Source: AA29 sp041481445 (GTDB lineage Bacteria; Acidobacteriota; Vicinamibacteria; Fen-336). Taken from it: a stretch of DNA of 64,000 bases. How positions within the stretch are numbered: the stretch's first letter is position 1; the number at the start of each line of letters is the position of its first letter. Where the stretch lies: NCBI GenBank assembly GCA_041481445.1, contig JBGPBV010000008.1, forward strand, positions 1 through 64,000, given 5' to 3'. The translations under genes and the position numbers were made by a program. The notes under the pieces were generated by a model, which saw only the letters and a list, made by a program, of their open reading frames with translations, ran no database searches and had not been told where the DNA came from. Below, one piece after another: positions 32,636 through 41,443 of the stretch.

Positions 32636-35600
32636 TTACCGCGGGGTCGGCGACACCGCCGGTGCCGGCGGCTCCGCGGCCAGGTACGCCTGGAGGTCCG
32701 CCGCCGCCGCCCGCGCGCGCGGATCGCGGGTGTGCTCGTAGCACTCCGCCCGGTATCGCAGCATGTCGGGGCGCCAGGGGACGCTCGGCTCGATCGCGCC
32801 GAAGGCTTCCTGGCACCTGTCCCACAACCCGGCCGACCTGGCGATGAAGACCCGCGAGAGGAGCCGCTCCTGATCGAGCGCGCGCACCGCGAACGGAGGC
32901 CCGAGGAGGTCGTACACGCGCGAGGCGGTCTCGGGGTGCGCCCCCGCGATCTCCCGCGCGAGGGCGAGGCCGCGGCCCATGGGAGGCTGCGCCGGCCAGG
33001 GGTCGCCGCGGTAATGCGTGAACGCGGAGGTGAGCGCGTCGAGCGCGATGTCCGTTCGCCCTCGGCGGTAGGCGAGGCGGGCGGTGACGGCCTCCGCCTC
33101 CGCGGGCATCGCCGCCCCCACCGCCGCGATGTAGGGCGTGGCCTCGACGAGCCCGCGCTCGGCCAGGCCCTCCGCGAAGAGCCCCATCTCCAGGAGGCCG
33201 GAGGGGGGCCGGGGCTGGCTCCGGAACGCGTCGAGGGCGGCGGTGAGACGGCCGGCCGCGTAGTGCCCGTGGGCGGCCACGCGCTGGCGGTCCGCCTCGG
33301 AGGCTCCCGGAGGCACCGGGGCCCGGTCGCCGGCGATGGTGTAGATCTCGACCCGGCTCCGCGTGACGCGGTCCCAGTCGATCTCCCCGGTCACGTCCGG
33401 CCGGTCGGCCCCGAGCGCGGCCGCCGTCGCGCGCAGGCGCTCGAGGTCGAACGCGCCCCTCTGGGCGACCATCCGCGCGAACGAGAACTCGATGGGGTTG
33501 AGGTCGTCGGTGTTCACGTCCTCCCCCATGGCCAGGACGTGCCGGGCCAGCCGCGGTCCGGCCACGAACGCGGCCAGGAGCTCGTGGACGTCGGTGACGC
33601 GCCAGGCGTCGCGCAGCGCGCTCGCGAACGGCTCCCGGGCCAGACGCTCCTGGAGATCGCGCGCGTCGTGATGGAACGGGCGCCGCGAGGCCACGAAGAC
33701 GAGGTCGACGTTGTGGACCTGCCAGACCTCGACCTCCGGCCACACCGAGGCCAGGGTGGCCAGGATGGTCGTGATCGTCCGCTCGTCGACCTCGTAGGCC
33801 TGCACCCATTGCAGGAAGACGCCGTCGGGGGAGAGGCGGGAATCGACCGCCCGGTAGAACTCGCGCGTGAAGAGGCTGGCGATGCCCGCGCGGTACGGGT
33901 TCGACGGCTCCGAGAACACGAGGTCGTAGGATCCCCGGCCGGTCATGAGCGCTTCCCGCGCGTCGCCGGTGGTGACGTGGAGGCGCGGGTTGTCGAGGGC
34001 GCGCCGGTTGACGGGCGCGCACATCCGCGCCACCTGCAGGATGGCCGGCTCCAGCTCCACCACGTCGGTGCGCTCCATCCCGGGGACGTCCGCCAGCCAG
34101 CCCGCCGTGCTGCCCGTGCCCAGGCCGACGACCAGCGAGCGATGGACGCCCGGCCGCAGCAGGCAGCCGAGCAGCCCTCCGAGCACCTGGGTCGGAGCGT
34201 CGTCACGCGCGTTGCCGTCGATCTTCCCATTGACGACGAAGGCGAGGCCGCTGAGCGCCTGCACGGCCACGCTGCTCTCGACCCCTTCGCGCTCCCACAG
34301 CACGAACCGCTGGGAGTCGCGGCGCCAGGCCTCGGCGCCGTTGGGCCCGCTCAGCGGCCCGGGGCCGAAGGTCATGATGCGTCCCACCCCCACGCCGCTG
34401 TGGCGCCAGGCCGCCGTAGGACCAGGTGTCGCGACCAGGGCGATCGCGAGGGTGGCCGATCCGGCGAGCGCGATCGCGATCGCGGGCACCGGCCGCCCGG
34501 GCACGGCCAGGAGAGCGGCCAGGGCGAGGCCGGCCAGGACCAGGGCGGCCGCCCGCCAGCATCCCGGCGCGGTCAGGAGCGGGAGGAGCCCGAATCCACC
34601 GGCGAGCGCCCCCGCGATGCCGCCCACGGTGTTCCAGAAGTAGGTCAGGCCCACGTGCCGGGCGACGCTCTCGCGGCCACGGCCCAGGAGCGCGATGAGG
34701 AGGGGGAACTGGGCGCCCGCCACCGCGGCCGCGGGGAGCACGACGATCGCAGTGACCACGGACCAGCCCTGGACGTACGCCCACAGGCCCGCCCCTGGGG
34801 TCGGACGGAGGCGCAGCGCGAGCAGGGCCAGCCGGTCCCCGAGCACGTACGGGATGGCGAGGCACGCCGCCTCGGCCAGGCAGGTGGCGGCGAAGGCGAC
34901 CAGCCCCGGCGCGCGCCGGCCGACCACGAGCGGATACGCGATCCCGCCCAGCGCGATCCCGCCCAGGGCCACCGCCAGCACGAGGCCGAACGTGTAGACC
35001 GTGCCCCCCAGGATCGGACCCAGCATGCGATACCAGACGAGCTCCATCAGGAAGAACGCGAACCCCACGACGGCGGCGGCGGTGAGGACGAAACCCGGTG
35101 GAGCCGACGGGCCCGCCAGCATCGCGTCGGGCTCGGAGACGGCGACGGGCACCGGCACCACCGCGCGCGAGCGCGCCAGCATGGCCGCGATCACGGCCAC
35201 GAGCAGGTTCGCCAGGCACGCCAGCCAGAGCGTCCGCCGGGTGCCGAAGGTCTCCAGCATGAAGAACGTCGTGGCCAGGCATCCCGCCACCGCCCCCAGC
35301 GTGTTGACGCCGTAGAGGAGGGCGGTGGCGCGGCGGCGGGTGTCCCCTTCCGGCTCGACCGCGCGCGCGGCCGCGCCCAGGGTGCCGCCCGCGAGCACGG
35401 TCGGCGGCAGCAGGACGAGTCCGGCCAGGACCAGGCGGGTGGCGGTGGCGAGCCCCGGACCCATGGTGCCCGCTCCGCCCAGGCCGATGTACACCTCGCG
35501 CACGAGGGCGAGGAGCCAGGGCGTGGCCGCAGCCGTGATCGCGACCAGCGCCTCCAGCCGCGCGTAGAACGCGAGCGGGTTCGCGTGCCGGTCCGCGCGC

Positions 35601-35797
35601 GGGCCGATCAGCCGGCCGCCCAGCCCGAGGCCCCCCATGAACACCGCGACCACGGCCGCGGAGGCGGCGGTGGAGGCGCCGAAGATGAGCCGGAACTCCC
35701 GCGTCCACGCCGTCTGGTAGGCGAGGGCGCAGGCCCCGGAGGCCAGGAGGAGCGGCGCGACACCCGCCACGGGAGCGGCGGCGCCGCGCGCGCTCAC
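32636..35797 (-). CDS. Fusion of MFS-like membrane domain, spermidine-synthase-like methyltransferase fold and TPR tail
   Basis: A 1053-residue three-part protein. The N-terminal half (about 1-480) has twelve or more membrane helices in the pattern of fused-MFS/spermidine synthase proteins. Residues about 490-730 form a spermidine-synthase-like Rossmann domain: VVGLGTGSTAGW, VVELEPAI and TTGDARE, followed by FSEPSNPYRAG where true synthases carry the catalytic Asp; Glu-Pro here suggests altered chemistry. The last 250 residues are helical, TPR-like repeats. Polyamine synthesis is not assured; such fusions are widespread and uncharacterised. The start is GTG at 35797, one base after the proS stop, so it is probably co-transcribed with proS. 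Confidence 0.85.
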   Translation of the reverse strand: MSARGAAAPVAGVAPLLLASGACALAYQTAWTREFRLIFGASTAASAAVVAVFMGGLGLGGRLIGPRADRHANPLAFYARLEALVAITAAATPWLLALVREVYIGLGGAGTMGPGLATATRLVLAGLVLLPPTVLAGGTLGAAARAVEPEGDTRRRATALLYGVNTLGAVAGCLATTFFMLETFGTRRTLWLACLANLLVAVIAAMLARSRAVVPVPVAVSEPDAMLAGPSAPPGFVLTAAAVVGFAFFLMELVWYRMLGPILGGTVYTFGLVLAVALGGIALGGIAYPLVVGRRAPGLVAFAATCLAEAACLAIPYVLGDRLALLALRLRPTPGAGLWAYVQGWSVVTAIVVLPAAAVAGAQFPLLIALLGRGRESVARHVGLTYFWNTVGGIAGALAGGFGLLPLLTAPGCWRAAALVLAGLALAALLAVPGRPVPAIAIALAGSATLAIALVATPGPTAAWRHSGVGVGRIMTFGPGPLSGPNGAEAWRRDSQRFVLWEREGVESSVAVQALSGLAFVVNGKIDGNARDDAPTQVLGGLLGCLLRPGVHRSLVVGLGTGSTAGWLADVPGMERTDVVELEPAILQVARMCAPVNRRALDNPRLHVTTGDAREALMTGRGSYDLVFSEPSNPYRAGIASLFTREFYRAVDSRLSPDGVFLQWVQAYEVDERTITTILATLASVWPEVEVWQVHNVDLVFVASRRPFHHDARDLQERLAREPFASALRDAWRVTDVHELLAAFVAGPRLARHVLAMGEDVNTDDLNPIEFSFARMVAQRGAFDLERLRATAAALGADRPDVTGEIDWDRVTRSRVEIYTIAGDRAPVPPGASEADRQRVAAHGHYAAGRLTAALDAFRSQPRPPSGLLEMGLFAEGLAERGLVEATPYIAAVGAAMPAEAEAVTARLAYRRGRTDIALDALTSAFTHYRGDPWPAQPPMGRGLALAREIAGAHPETASRVYDLLGPPFAVRALDQERLLSRVFIARSAGLWDRCQEAFGAIEPSVPWRPDMLRYRAECYEHTRDPRARAAAADLQAYLAAEPPAPAVSPTPR

Positions 35798-35798
35798 A

Positions 35799-37256
35799 TC
35801 AATAGGCCTGGGCGAAATAGACCTCGCCGGGCGACGGCTGGCGGCAGCGCACGCAGGCGCCGGCCGCGGGCGCTCCTTCGATCGGGATCACGCGGACGGT
35901 GGCGCGCGTCTCCTCCTTGATCTTCGCCTCGCACCCCGCTGACTCGCACCAGCCGGCCACGATGAAGCCCCGCTTGTCGGCCATCACCCGCTTGAACTCG
36001 TCGTAGGAGCCGACGTGGCTCGTATTGTCGGCCACGAACCGGCGCGCCCGGTCCAGCAGCTCGCGCTGGAAGGCGTCCAGGATCTCGCGGGCGCGCTCGG
36101 CCACCGAGGCGAGGGGCACGAACGCCTTCTCGCGGGTGTCGCGCCGGACGAGCACGCACTGGTCCTTCTCGACGTCCCTGGGCCCGACCTCCAGGCGCAG
36201 CGGCACCCCGCGCATCTCCCAGTCCGCGTACTTGAAGCCGGGCTGCTGGGTGTCGCGGTCGTCGAGGTGCACGCGCAGGCCCGCCTTGCGCAGGGTGGCC
36301 ATGACCTCGCGCGCCTTGGGCAGGACGGACTCGTTCCAGTCCCCCTTGCGCGGCGGGATGGGGACGATCACGACCTGGTAGGGGGCGACGCGCGGAGGCA
36401 GGATCAGCCCGGCGTCGTCGCCGTGCGTCATGATCAGCCCCCCGATCATCCGCGTGGACGTGCCCCACGAGGTGGACCAGGGCAGCACGCGCTGCTGGTC
36501 CTTGTCCAGGAACTCGATCCCGTAGGCGGTCGAGAAGTGCTGGCCGAGGTTGTGGCTGGTCCCTGCCTGCAGGGCCCGGCCGTCGCCCATGAGGGCCTCG
36601 ATCGAGTACGTGCGCAGCGCGCCCGCGAACTTCTCGCTCTCCGACTTGCGGCCCCACACCACGGGCATGGCCAGGACCTCCTCCGAGAAGCTCCGGTAGA
36701 CCTGGAGCATCTTGAGGGTCTCCTCCTCCGCCTCCGCTTCCGTCGCGTGCAGGGTGTGGCCCTCCTGCCAGAGGAACTCCGTGGTGCGGAGGAACGGCCG
36801 CGTGACCTTCTCCCAGCGCACGATGTTGGCCCACTGGTTGATGAGGACGGGCAGGTCGCGCCAGGACCGGACCCACTTCGCGTACATCGAGCAGATCATG
36901 GCCTCCGAGGTGGGCCGGATGGCCAGCGGCTCCTCCAGCTCCTCTCCCCCGCCGATGGTCACCCAGGCGCACTCCGGGGAGAACCCCTCGACGTGCTCCT
37001 TCTCCTTCTCCAGGTAGCTCTTGGGGATGAACAGCGGGAAGTAGGCGTTGACGTGGCCGGTCTCCTTGATGCGCCGGTCCATGTCCGCCTGCATGTTCTC
37101 CCAGACCGCGTAGCCGTAGGGCCGGATGATCATGCACCCCTTCACCGGCCCGTAGTCCGCCATCTCGGTCTTGAGGACCACGTCGAGGTACCACTGCGAG
37201 AAGTCCTCGCCCCGGGGAGTGATCTCCTTGGAGACGTGTTGTCTATCCATGTTCAT
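35799..37256 (-). CDS. proS: Prolyl-tRNA synthetase, archaeal/eukaryotic type
   Basis: A class II aminoacyl-tRNA synthetase that charges tRNA-Pro. The 485-residue protein has the archaeal-type (ProRS type 3) layout: no INS editing domain between motifs 2 and 3, the family signature EFLWQEGHTLHAT, RPTSEAMI, a motif 3 region near LIMTHGDDAGLILPP, an anticodon-binding domain starting VAPYQVVIVP, and a C-terminal zinc-like domain with Cys pairs (GWCESAGCEAK, GACVRCRQP) ending in a terminal Tyr, a known mark of this type. The ATG at 37256 is followed two codons later by another. Bacteria with this form usually acquired it by ancient transfer. Confidence 0.95.
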   Translation of the reverse strand: MNMDRQHVSKEITPRGEDFSQWYLDVVLKTEMADYGPVKGCMIIRPYGYAVWENMQADMDRRIKETGHVNAYFPLFIPKSYLEKEKEHVEGFSPECAWVTIGGGEELEEPLAIRPTSEAMICSMYAKWVRSWRDLPVLINQWANIVRWEKVTRPFLRTTEFLWQEGHTLHATEAEAEEETLKMLQVYRSFSEEVLAMPVVWGRKSESEKFAGALRTYSIEALMGDGRALQAGTSHNLGQHFSTAYGIEFLDKDQQRVLPWSTSWGTSTRMIGGLIMTHGDDAGLILPPRVAPYQVVIVPIPPRKGDWNESVLPKAREVMATLRKAGLRVHLDDRDTQQPGFKYADWEMRGVPLRLEVGPRDVEKDQCVLVRRDTREKAFVPLASVAERAREILDAFQRELLDRARRFVADNTSHVGSYDEFKRVMADKRGFIVAGWCESAGCEAKIKEETRATVRVIPIEGAPAAGACVRCRQPSPGEVYFAQAY

Positions 37257-37276
37257 TCATCGACCCCCCACCCTAT

Positions 37277-37298
37277 CCCTCCCCACGTAGGGGGAGGG
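37277..37298. repeat. Perfect 8-bp palindrome between the TerC and proS genes
   Basis: CCCTCCCC (37277-37284) and GGGGAGGG (37291-37298) form a perfect hairpin stem with the six-base loop ACGTAG, in a C/G-run context. There is no T tract on either strand, so it is a poor intrinsic terminator. Its form resembles short dispersed intergenic palindromes of high-GC genomes. It stands 35 bases after the TerC stop and 21 bases before the proS ATG, so it could affect read-through into proS. Confidence 0.6.
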
Positions 37299-37332
37299 GA
37301 AGTCCGGCGACTGCTTCGGTCGCCTCGCGTGT

Positions 37333-38373
37333 TCACTCATGTTTGTCCTCCGATGCCCCCGGGCCCGCCTTCTTCGGGAAGGCCAGCGAGAGCGCGACCG
37401 CGACGGCGATCACGCCCACGATGATGCCCAGGGACAGGGTGATGGGGAAATGCCCGCCGTAGAGCCGGTTGAGGAACGTCATCTTCGCGCCCACGAACAT
37501 CAGGACGACGCCCAGGCCGTACTTCAGCAGGTGGAACTTGTCGATGGCCCCCCGCAGCAGGAAGTAGAGGTTGCGCAGGCCCAGGATGGCGAAGATGTTC
37601 GACGTGAACACGATCAGGGGCTCGCGGGTGAGCGCGAAGATGGCGGGCACGGAGTCCACCGCGAACACGATGTCGGTCATCTCCAGGAACAGGAGGGCGA
37701 TGAACAGGGGCGTGGCGTGGAGCTTGCCGTCCCGCTTGAGGAAGAACTTGTGGCCCTGGAGCTCGGTGGTGACGGGCACGAACCGCCGGAAGACCCTGAT
37801 GATCCGGTTGCTCTCGGGGTCCACCTCCCTCTCCCCCGCGAACATCATCTGGAACCCGGTGTAGATGAGGAACACGCCGAAGAGGAGGATGACCCACTCG
37901 ACGCGGAGCAGGAGTGCGCCCAGCCCGATGAAGATGCCCCGGAAGACGAGCGCGCCGAGGATGCCGAAGAAGAGCACCCGGTGCTGGAGGCGCGTGGGGA
38001 CGCCGAAGTAGTTCAGCACCACCACGAACACAAAGATGTTGTCGACGGAGAGCGAGTACTCCACCACGTAGCCGGCCAGGAACTCCAGGGCACCCAGGTG
38101 GGCGGCCTTGCCCGCGTCGAAGCCGGGGATCGCCTGCAGCCGCGGATCGTGGGGCAGGCGGTGGAGCATGAACAGGTAGAACCCGCCCAGGAAGGCCATG
38201 GCCAGGGCCACCCACACCACCGTCCAGGCCGCCGCTTCCTTGAGGGACACCACGTGGGCGCGGCGGTGGAAGATCCCGAGGTCCAGGGCCAGCAGCACGC
38301 AGACGAGGGCCAGGAAGGCGGCGTAGAACCACCAGTAGTCGCCGAACGGGAAGAGGAGGACGTGGGTGCTCAC
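37333..38373 (-). CDS. TerC/Alx family membrane protein
   Basis: A 346-residue membrane protein of the TerC/Alx family, which includes manganese and other metal-ion homeostasis proteins. About nine membrane helices are visible, with the conserved acidic residues in the helices YSLSVDNIFVFV and IVFAVDSVPAIFAL. A cytosolic loop after the fifth helix carries GEREVDPESNRIIR. The start is GTG at 38373, overlapping the nadB stop as GTGA, so the gene is translated with nadB. A metal role beside the nadB redox enzyme is possible, but the pairing may be chance. Confidence 0.9.
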   Translation of the reverse strand: MSTHVLLFPFGDYWWFYAAFLALVCVLLALDLGIFHRRAHVVSLKEAAAWTVVWVALAMAFLGGFYLFMLHRLPHDPRLQAIPGFDAGKAAHLGALEFLAGYVVEYSLSVDNIFVFVVVLNYFGVPTRLQHRVLFFGILGALVFRGIFIGLGALLLRVEWVILLFGVFLIYTGFQMMFAGEREVDPESNRIIRVFRRFVPVTTELQGHKFFLKRDGKLHATPLFIALLFLEMTDIVFAVDSVPAIFALTREPLIVFTSNIFAILGLRNLYFLLRGAIDKFHLLKYGLGVVLMFVGAKMTFLNRLYGGHFPITLSLGIIVGVIAVAVALSLAFPKKAGPGASEDKHE

Positions 38374-39950
38374 GCCGCTCGCCCCGGGACCTCGTCCACC
38401 GGGACCAGGCGCGGTCCGCCCGCGGAAAGCAGGGTGTGCCCCCGGAAGCGCGCGTCGTCCGTCTGCGGGAAGTCGAGGCGGAAATGGCCTCCGCGGCTCT
38501 CCTCCCGGAAGAGCGCCCCCACGGCCATGGCCTCCGCCACCGCAACGAGGTTGCGGGCCTCGGCCGCGGCACGGTCGCGAGGGTGGCCGGCCACGACGGC
38601 GCCGAGGCGCGAGATGTCCTCGAGGAGCGCGCGCAGCCCGGCGCCGTCCCGCTCGAGGCCGAGGCTTTCCCATGTCCGGCGACGGAGCGCCGCCACGATC
38701 TCATCCGGGCGGCGCTCCGGAGCCGAAGGCTCGGACGGATCCGTTGACGTCGGGCCGTTGCCGGCCGGAGCCGTGACCGCTCGATCCCCGGCCATCGCCT
38801 CCGCGGCCCTGGCCCCGAACACGAGCCCCTCCAGGAGCGAGTTGCTGGCCAGCCGGTTCGCGCCGTGCACTCCCGTGCCCGCGGTCTCGCCGGCCGCATA
38901 GAGGCCGGGCAGGGTCGAGCGGCCGAACAGGTCGGTGGCCACTCCGCCCATGACGTAGTGGGCGGCGGGCGTGACCGGCACGGGGTCCCGCGTGAGGTCC
39001 AGGCCGTAGCGGGCGCAGGTGGCGACGATGCGCGGGAACCGGCTCCGCACGTGCTCGGGATCCAGGTGGCGGAGGTCGAGCGTGACCGGGCCGCGGCCCT
39101 CCCGGTCCTCGCGCGCGATCGCGCGCGCCACCTGGTCGCGCGCGGCCAGCTCCTCGGTGAAGCGCTGGCCCTGCGCGTTGCGGAGGTAGGCCCCCTCGCC
39201 GCGCACGGCCTCGGAGACGAGGAAGCGCGGCGCCCCGGGGACGGCAAGCGCGGTGGGGTGGAACTGCACGAACTCCATGTCGAGGAGGGCGGCGCCGGCG
39301 CGGCGGGCCATGGCCATGCCGTCGCCCGTCGCAACCGGGGGGTTCGTGGTCTCCGCGAACACCTGTCCGGCGCCGCCGGTGGCGAGGAGGGTGGCGCGGG
39401 CGAGGACGTCCGTCTCCTCGCCCTTCTCGGAGAGGAAGCGGCACCCCACCACGGCGCCGTCGGCGACCACGAGGTCGACGGAGCAGGCGAACGAGCGCAC
39501 GGAGACACGGGGCGTCCGCTGCGCGCGGTCGAGCAGCGCGCGCACCATCTCCCAGCCCGTGGCGTCGCCCAGGGCATGGAGGACGCGGTTGCGCGAGTGG
39601 GCGCCCTCCCGTGTGAAGTGGAACTGGCCGCCCTCGCGGTCGAAGCGCGCGCCCCAGGCGGCCAGCTCGCGAATGCGCTCCGGGCCCTCCTCCACCAGCA
39701 CGCGCGCGGCGGGCGCGGAGACGATGCCGGCCCCCGCCTTGAGGGTGTCGTCGAGGTGCAGGGCGGGCTCGTCGTCCGACCCCAGCGCCACCGCCACCCC
39801 GCCCTGCGCGTACCCGGTGTTGCTCTCGGTGGGCTGGTCCTTGGTCACCACCAGGACGTCCCCGTGGCGGGCGAGGCCGAGCGCGGCCCGCAGGCCGGCG
39901 ATGCCGGAGCCCAGCACCAGGAAGTCGACGCGCGTGAGGTCATCAGCCAT
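38370..39950 (-). CDS. nadB: L-aspartate oxidase
   Basis: NadB oxidises L-aspartate to iminoaspartate with FAD, the first step of de novo NAD synthesis. The 526-residue protein has the FAD-binding GSGIAGLRAAL motif, GYAQGGVAVAL, a catalytic Arg/His region (HSRNRVLHALGDATG) and the GANRLASNSLLEGLVFG motif. The ATG at 39950 is chosen because the FAD motif follows within 20 residues. A TAGAAT hexamer lies about 30 bases upstream without a good -35 box. nadA and nadC are not in the window. Confidence 0.95.
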   Translation of the reverse strand: MADDLTRVDFLVLGSGIAGLRAALGLARHGDVLVVTKDQPTESNTGYAQGGVAVALGSDDEPALHLDDTLKAGAGIVSAPAARVLVEEGPERIRELAAWGARFDREGGQFHFTREGAHSRNRVLHALGDATGWEMVRALLDRAQRTPRVSVRSFACSVDLVVADGAVVGCRFLSEKGEETDVLARATLLATGGAGQVFAETTNPPVATGDGMAMARRAGAALLDMEFVQFHPTALAVPGAPRFLVSEAVRGEGAYLRNAQGQRFTEELAARDQVARAIAREDREGRGPVTLDLRHLDPEHVRSRFPRIVATCARYGLDLTRDPVPVTPAAHYVMGGVATDLFGRSTLPGLYAAGETAGTGVHGANRLASNSLLEGLVFGARAAEAMAGDRAVTAPAGNGPTSTDPSEPSAPERRPDEIVAALRRRTWESLGLERDGAGLRALLEDISRLGAVVAGHPRDRAAAEARNLVAVAEAMAVGALFREESRGGHFRLDFPQTDDARFRGHTLLSAGGPRLVPVDEVPGRAA

Positions 39951-40088
39951 GTGGGGAGTGCGAGCGCTCAAAGGATCGATTCTATCAGCGCCGGATTCGG
40001 ACCTGGCCTGCGCGCCCGACCGTGCTAAGATGCGCCCGGCCTCGCGGTCTCCCCCCTTCGCACCCCCGCTCTCCCGGAAAGGCATGTC

Positions 40089-40568
40089 ATGTCGTGTCCG
40101 GGTCTGTGTCTGGGAGTGCTCCTCGCCGCCTCGGCGGCCGCGGGAGCGCCGAACGAGAAGAAGCCGGTCCCCCTCTACACGAACGAAGACCTCGAGCGCG
40201 TCGCGCCGCGGCGCGACCAGACGGGGGTGAACTCGACGGTGGCCGCCCCCCTGGAGCCGGCGCCGGCGTCACGCCGGTCCGCGGACGAGGGACGAGCCAA
40301 GGCCGAGGCGTACTGGCGGCGCCAGTCGGAGCGCGTCCACGACCGCCTGCAACGCGAGCGCGACCGGATCGAGGACCTGCGGGCCCGGATCGCCGAGCGC
40401 GAGGACAAGGCTCCCGGGCCCTCGCGCCGGGCCTCGAAAGGCCCGGACACCCAGCTCGAGGCCTGGCGCCGGCAGCTCGCGGCCCTGGAGGCGCGCGTCA
40501 AGGAGGCGGAAGCGCGGTTCGAGGACCGCGCCCGGCGCGAGGGCGCCCTGCCCGGCTGGCTGCGCTGA
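40089..40568 (+). CDS. Exported coiled-coil protein of the PGWLR family, copy 1
   Basis: A 159-residue secreted protein of unknown function. A signal peptide (MSCPGLCLGVLLAASAAAGA) is followed by a YTNEDLERV motif, a Pro/Arg-rich spacer, a YW motif (AEAYWRRQ), a long charged coiled coil (about 85-150) and the C-terminal end LPGWLR. The same order of Y-x-N-x-DL, YW, coiled coil and PGWLR is found in the protein at 57229-57891, so the two are paralogues of one family. GGAAAGG lies before the ATG. It stands alone, convergent with the RraA-like gene (12 bases apart). The family looks like periplasmic helical rods; its partner is unknown. Confidence 0.7.
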   Translation: MSCPGLCLGVLLAASAAAGAPNEKKPVPLYTNEDLERVAPRRDQTGVNSTVAAPLEPAPASRRSADEGRAKAEAYWRRQSERVHDRLQRERDRIEDLRARIAEREDKAPGPSRRASKGPDTQLEAWRRQLAALEARVKEAEARFEDRARREGALPGWLR

Positions 40569-40580
40569 GGCGGCCGGCCG

Positions 40581-41339
40581 CTAGTAGCGGTTGAACCTCT
40601 CGAGCGCCCTGCCCATCGACTTCGTCTCCTTGATGAGCGGCACCATCTTGGCTTCCTTGTCGTCGTACTGGCCCAGGAGCGCGACGACCTGGGCGATGGA
40701 TTCCTTCGGGACCACGACCACCCCCGTCTTGTCGGCGACGATCCAATCGTCGGGGCGGACGAGCACGCCTCCGCACGTCACGGGCACGTTGCGGGCCACG
40801 GGCACGTACCGGCCGACGGAGGTGGCGGGGGTCTGGCTGCGGCTCCACACCGGGAAGCCGATCTCCTCGATCTCCTCGACGTCGCGGGCGCCGCCGTCGA
40901 TGACCATGCCGGCCAGGCCGCGCACCTTGGCCGTGGTCGCCATGAGGTTGCCGACCCCGGCCGTCTCCAGGCCGTCCTCCAGGACCTCCACCATCACGCT
41001 GCCGGGCGGCGCCTGGTCGAGGGTCTGGATCTGGAGGTTCGGCCAGTCGCGACGGTCGGTGCGCAGGGCGCGCCGCAGCAGGACGGTGACGGCGGGGCCG
41101 ATGACCTTGGCCTTGAACACCGGCTTCATGTCGCTGGACATGAAGCCGCGTACACCGGTGGCTTCGTCCACGGCATCGGCCACGTTGCCGGTGCTCGCCT
41201 TCATGAAGGCCTCCATCACCTCGCCGGTCGAAGGCGCCGCCTCCGGAAAGGCGGCACGGGCCGCGGGGGCGCCGGACGGCACTGCCGCGCCGAGCCAGGC
41301 CATCGTCGCCACGACGGCGAGGCCATCTCTCGTCTTCAT
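40581..41339 (-). CDS. Exported RraA-like protein
   Basis: A 252-residue protein with an RraA/HMG-aldolase fold. A signal-like N terminus (MKTRDGLAVVATMAWLGAAVPSG, then APAARAAF) is unusual, since characterised members are cytosolic. The fold is shown by VMVEVLEDGLETAGVGN, GMVIDGGARDVEEI (Arg-Asp of the metal and substrate site), FPVWSR and DDWIVADKTGVVVVP. Members include RNase E regulators and 4-hydroxy-4-methyl-2-oxoglutarate aldolases; the RD pair suggests aldolase or decarboxylase activity is possible. GGAGG stands five bases before the ATG. It is divergent from aroB. Confidence 0.85.
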   Translation of the reverse strand: MKTRDGLAVVATMAWLGAAVPSGAPAARAAFPEAAPSTGEVMEAFMKASTGNVADAVDEATGVRGFMSSDMKPVFKAKVIGPAVTVLLRRALRTDRRDWPNLQIQTLDQAPPGSVMVEVLEDGLETAGVGNLMATTAKVRGLAGMVIDGGARDVEEIEEIGFPVWSRSQTPATSVGRYVPVARNVPVTCGGVLVRPDDWIVADKTGVVVVPKESIAQVVALLGQYDDKEAKMVPLIKETKSMGRALERFNRY

Positions 41340-41443
41340 CAGGACCTCCGGGGTCGGACGCGGGCCGCTCGCGGACCCGCGCCCGGCACGTTACGCGCTG
41401 CCGCGGCGAGTCTCAACTCCACCGTGGTAGGCTCGCCCGCGCC

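Noticed and set aside
40025..40030. TAAGAT as a -10 box for the 40089 gene
   Set aside because: The hexamer is moderate and no -35 box lies at a usable distance; a leader of about 50 bases is possible but unsupported.
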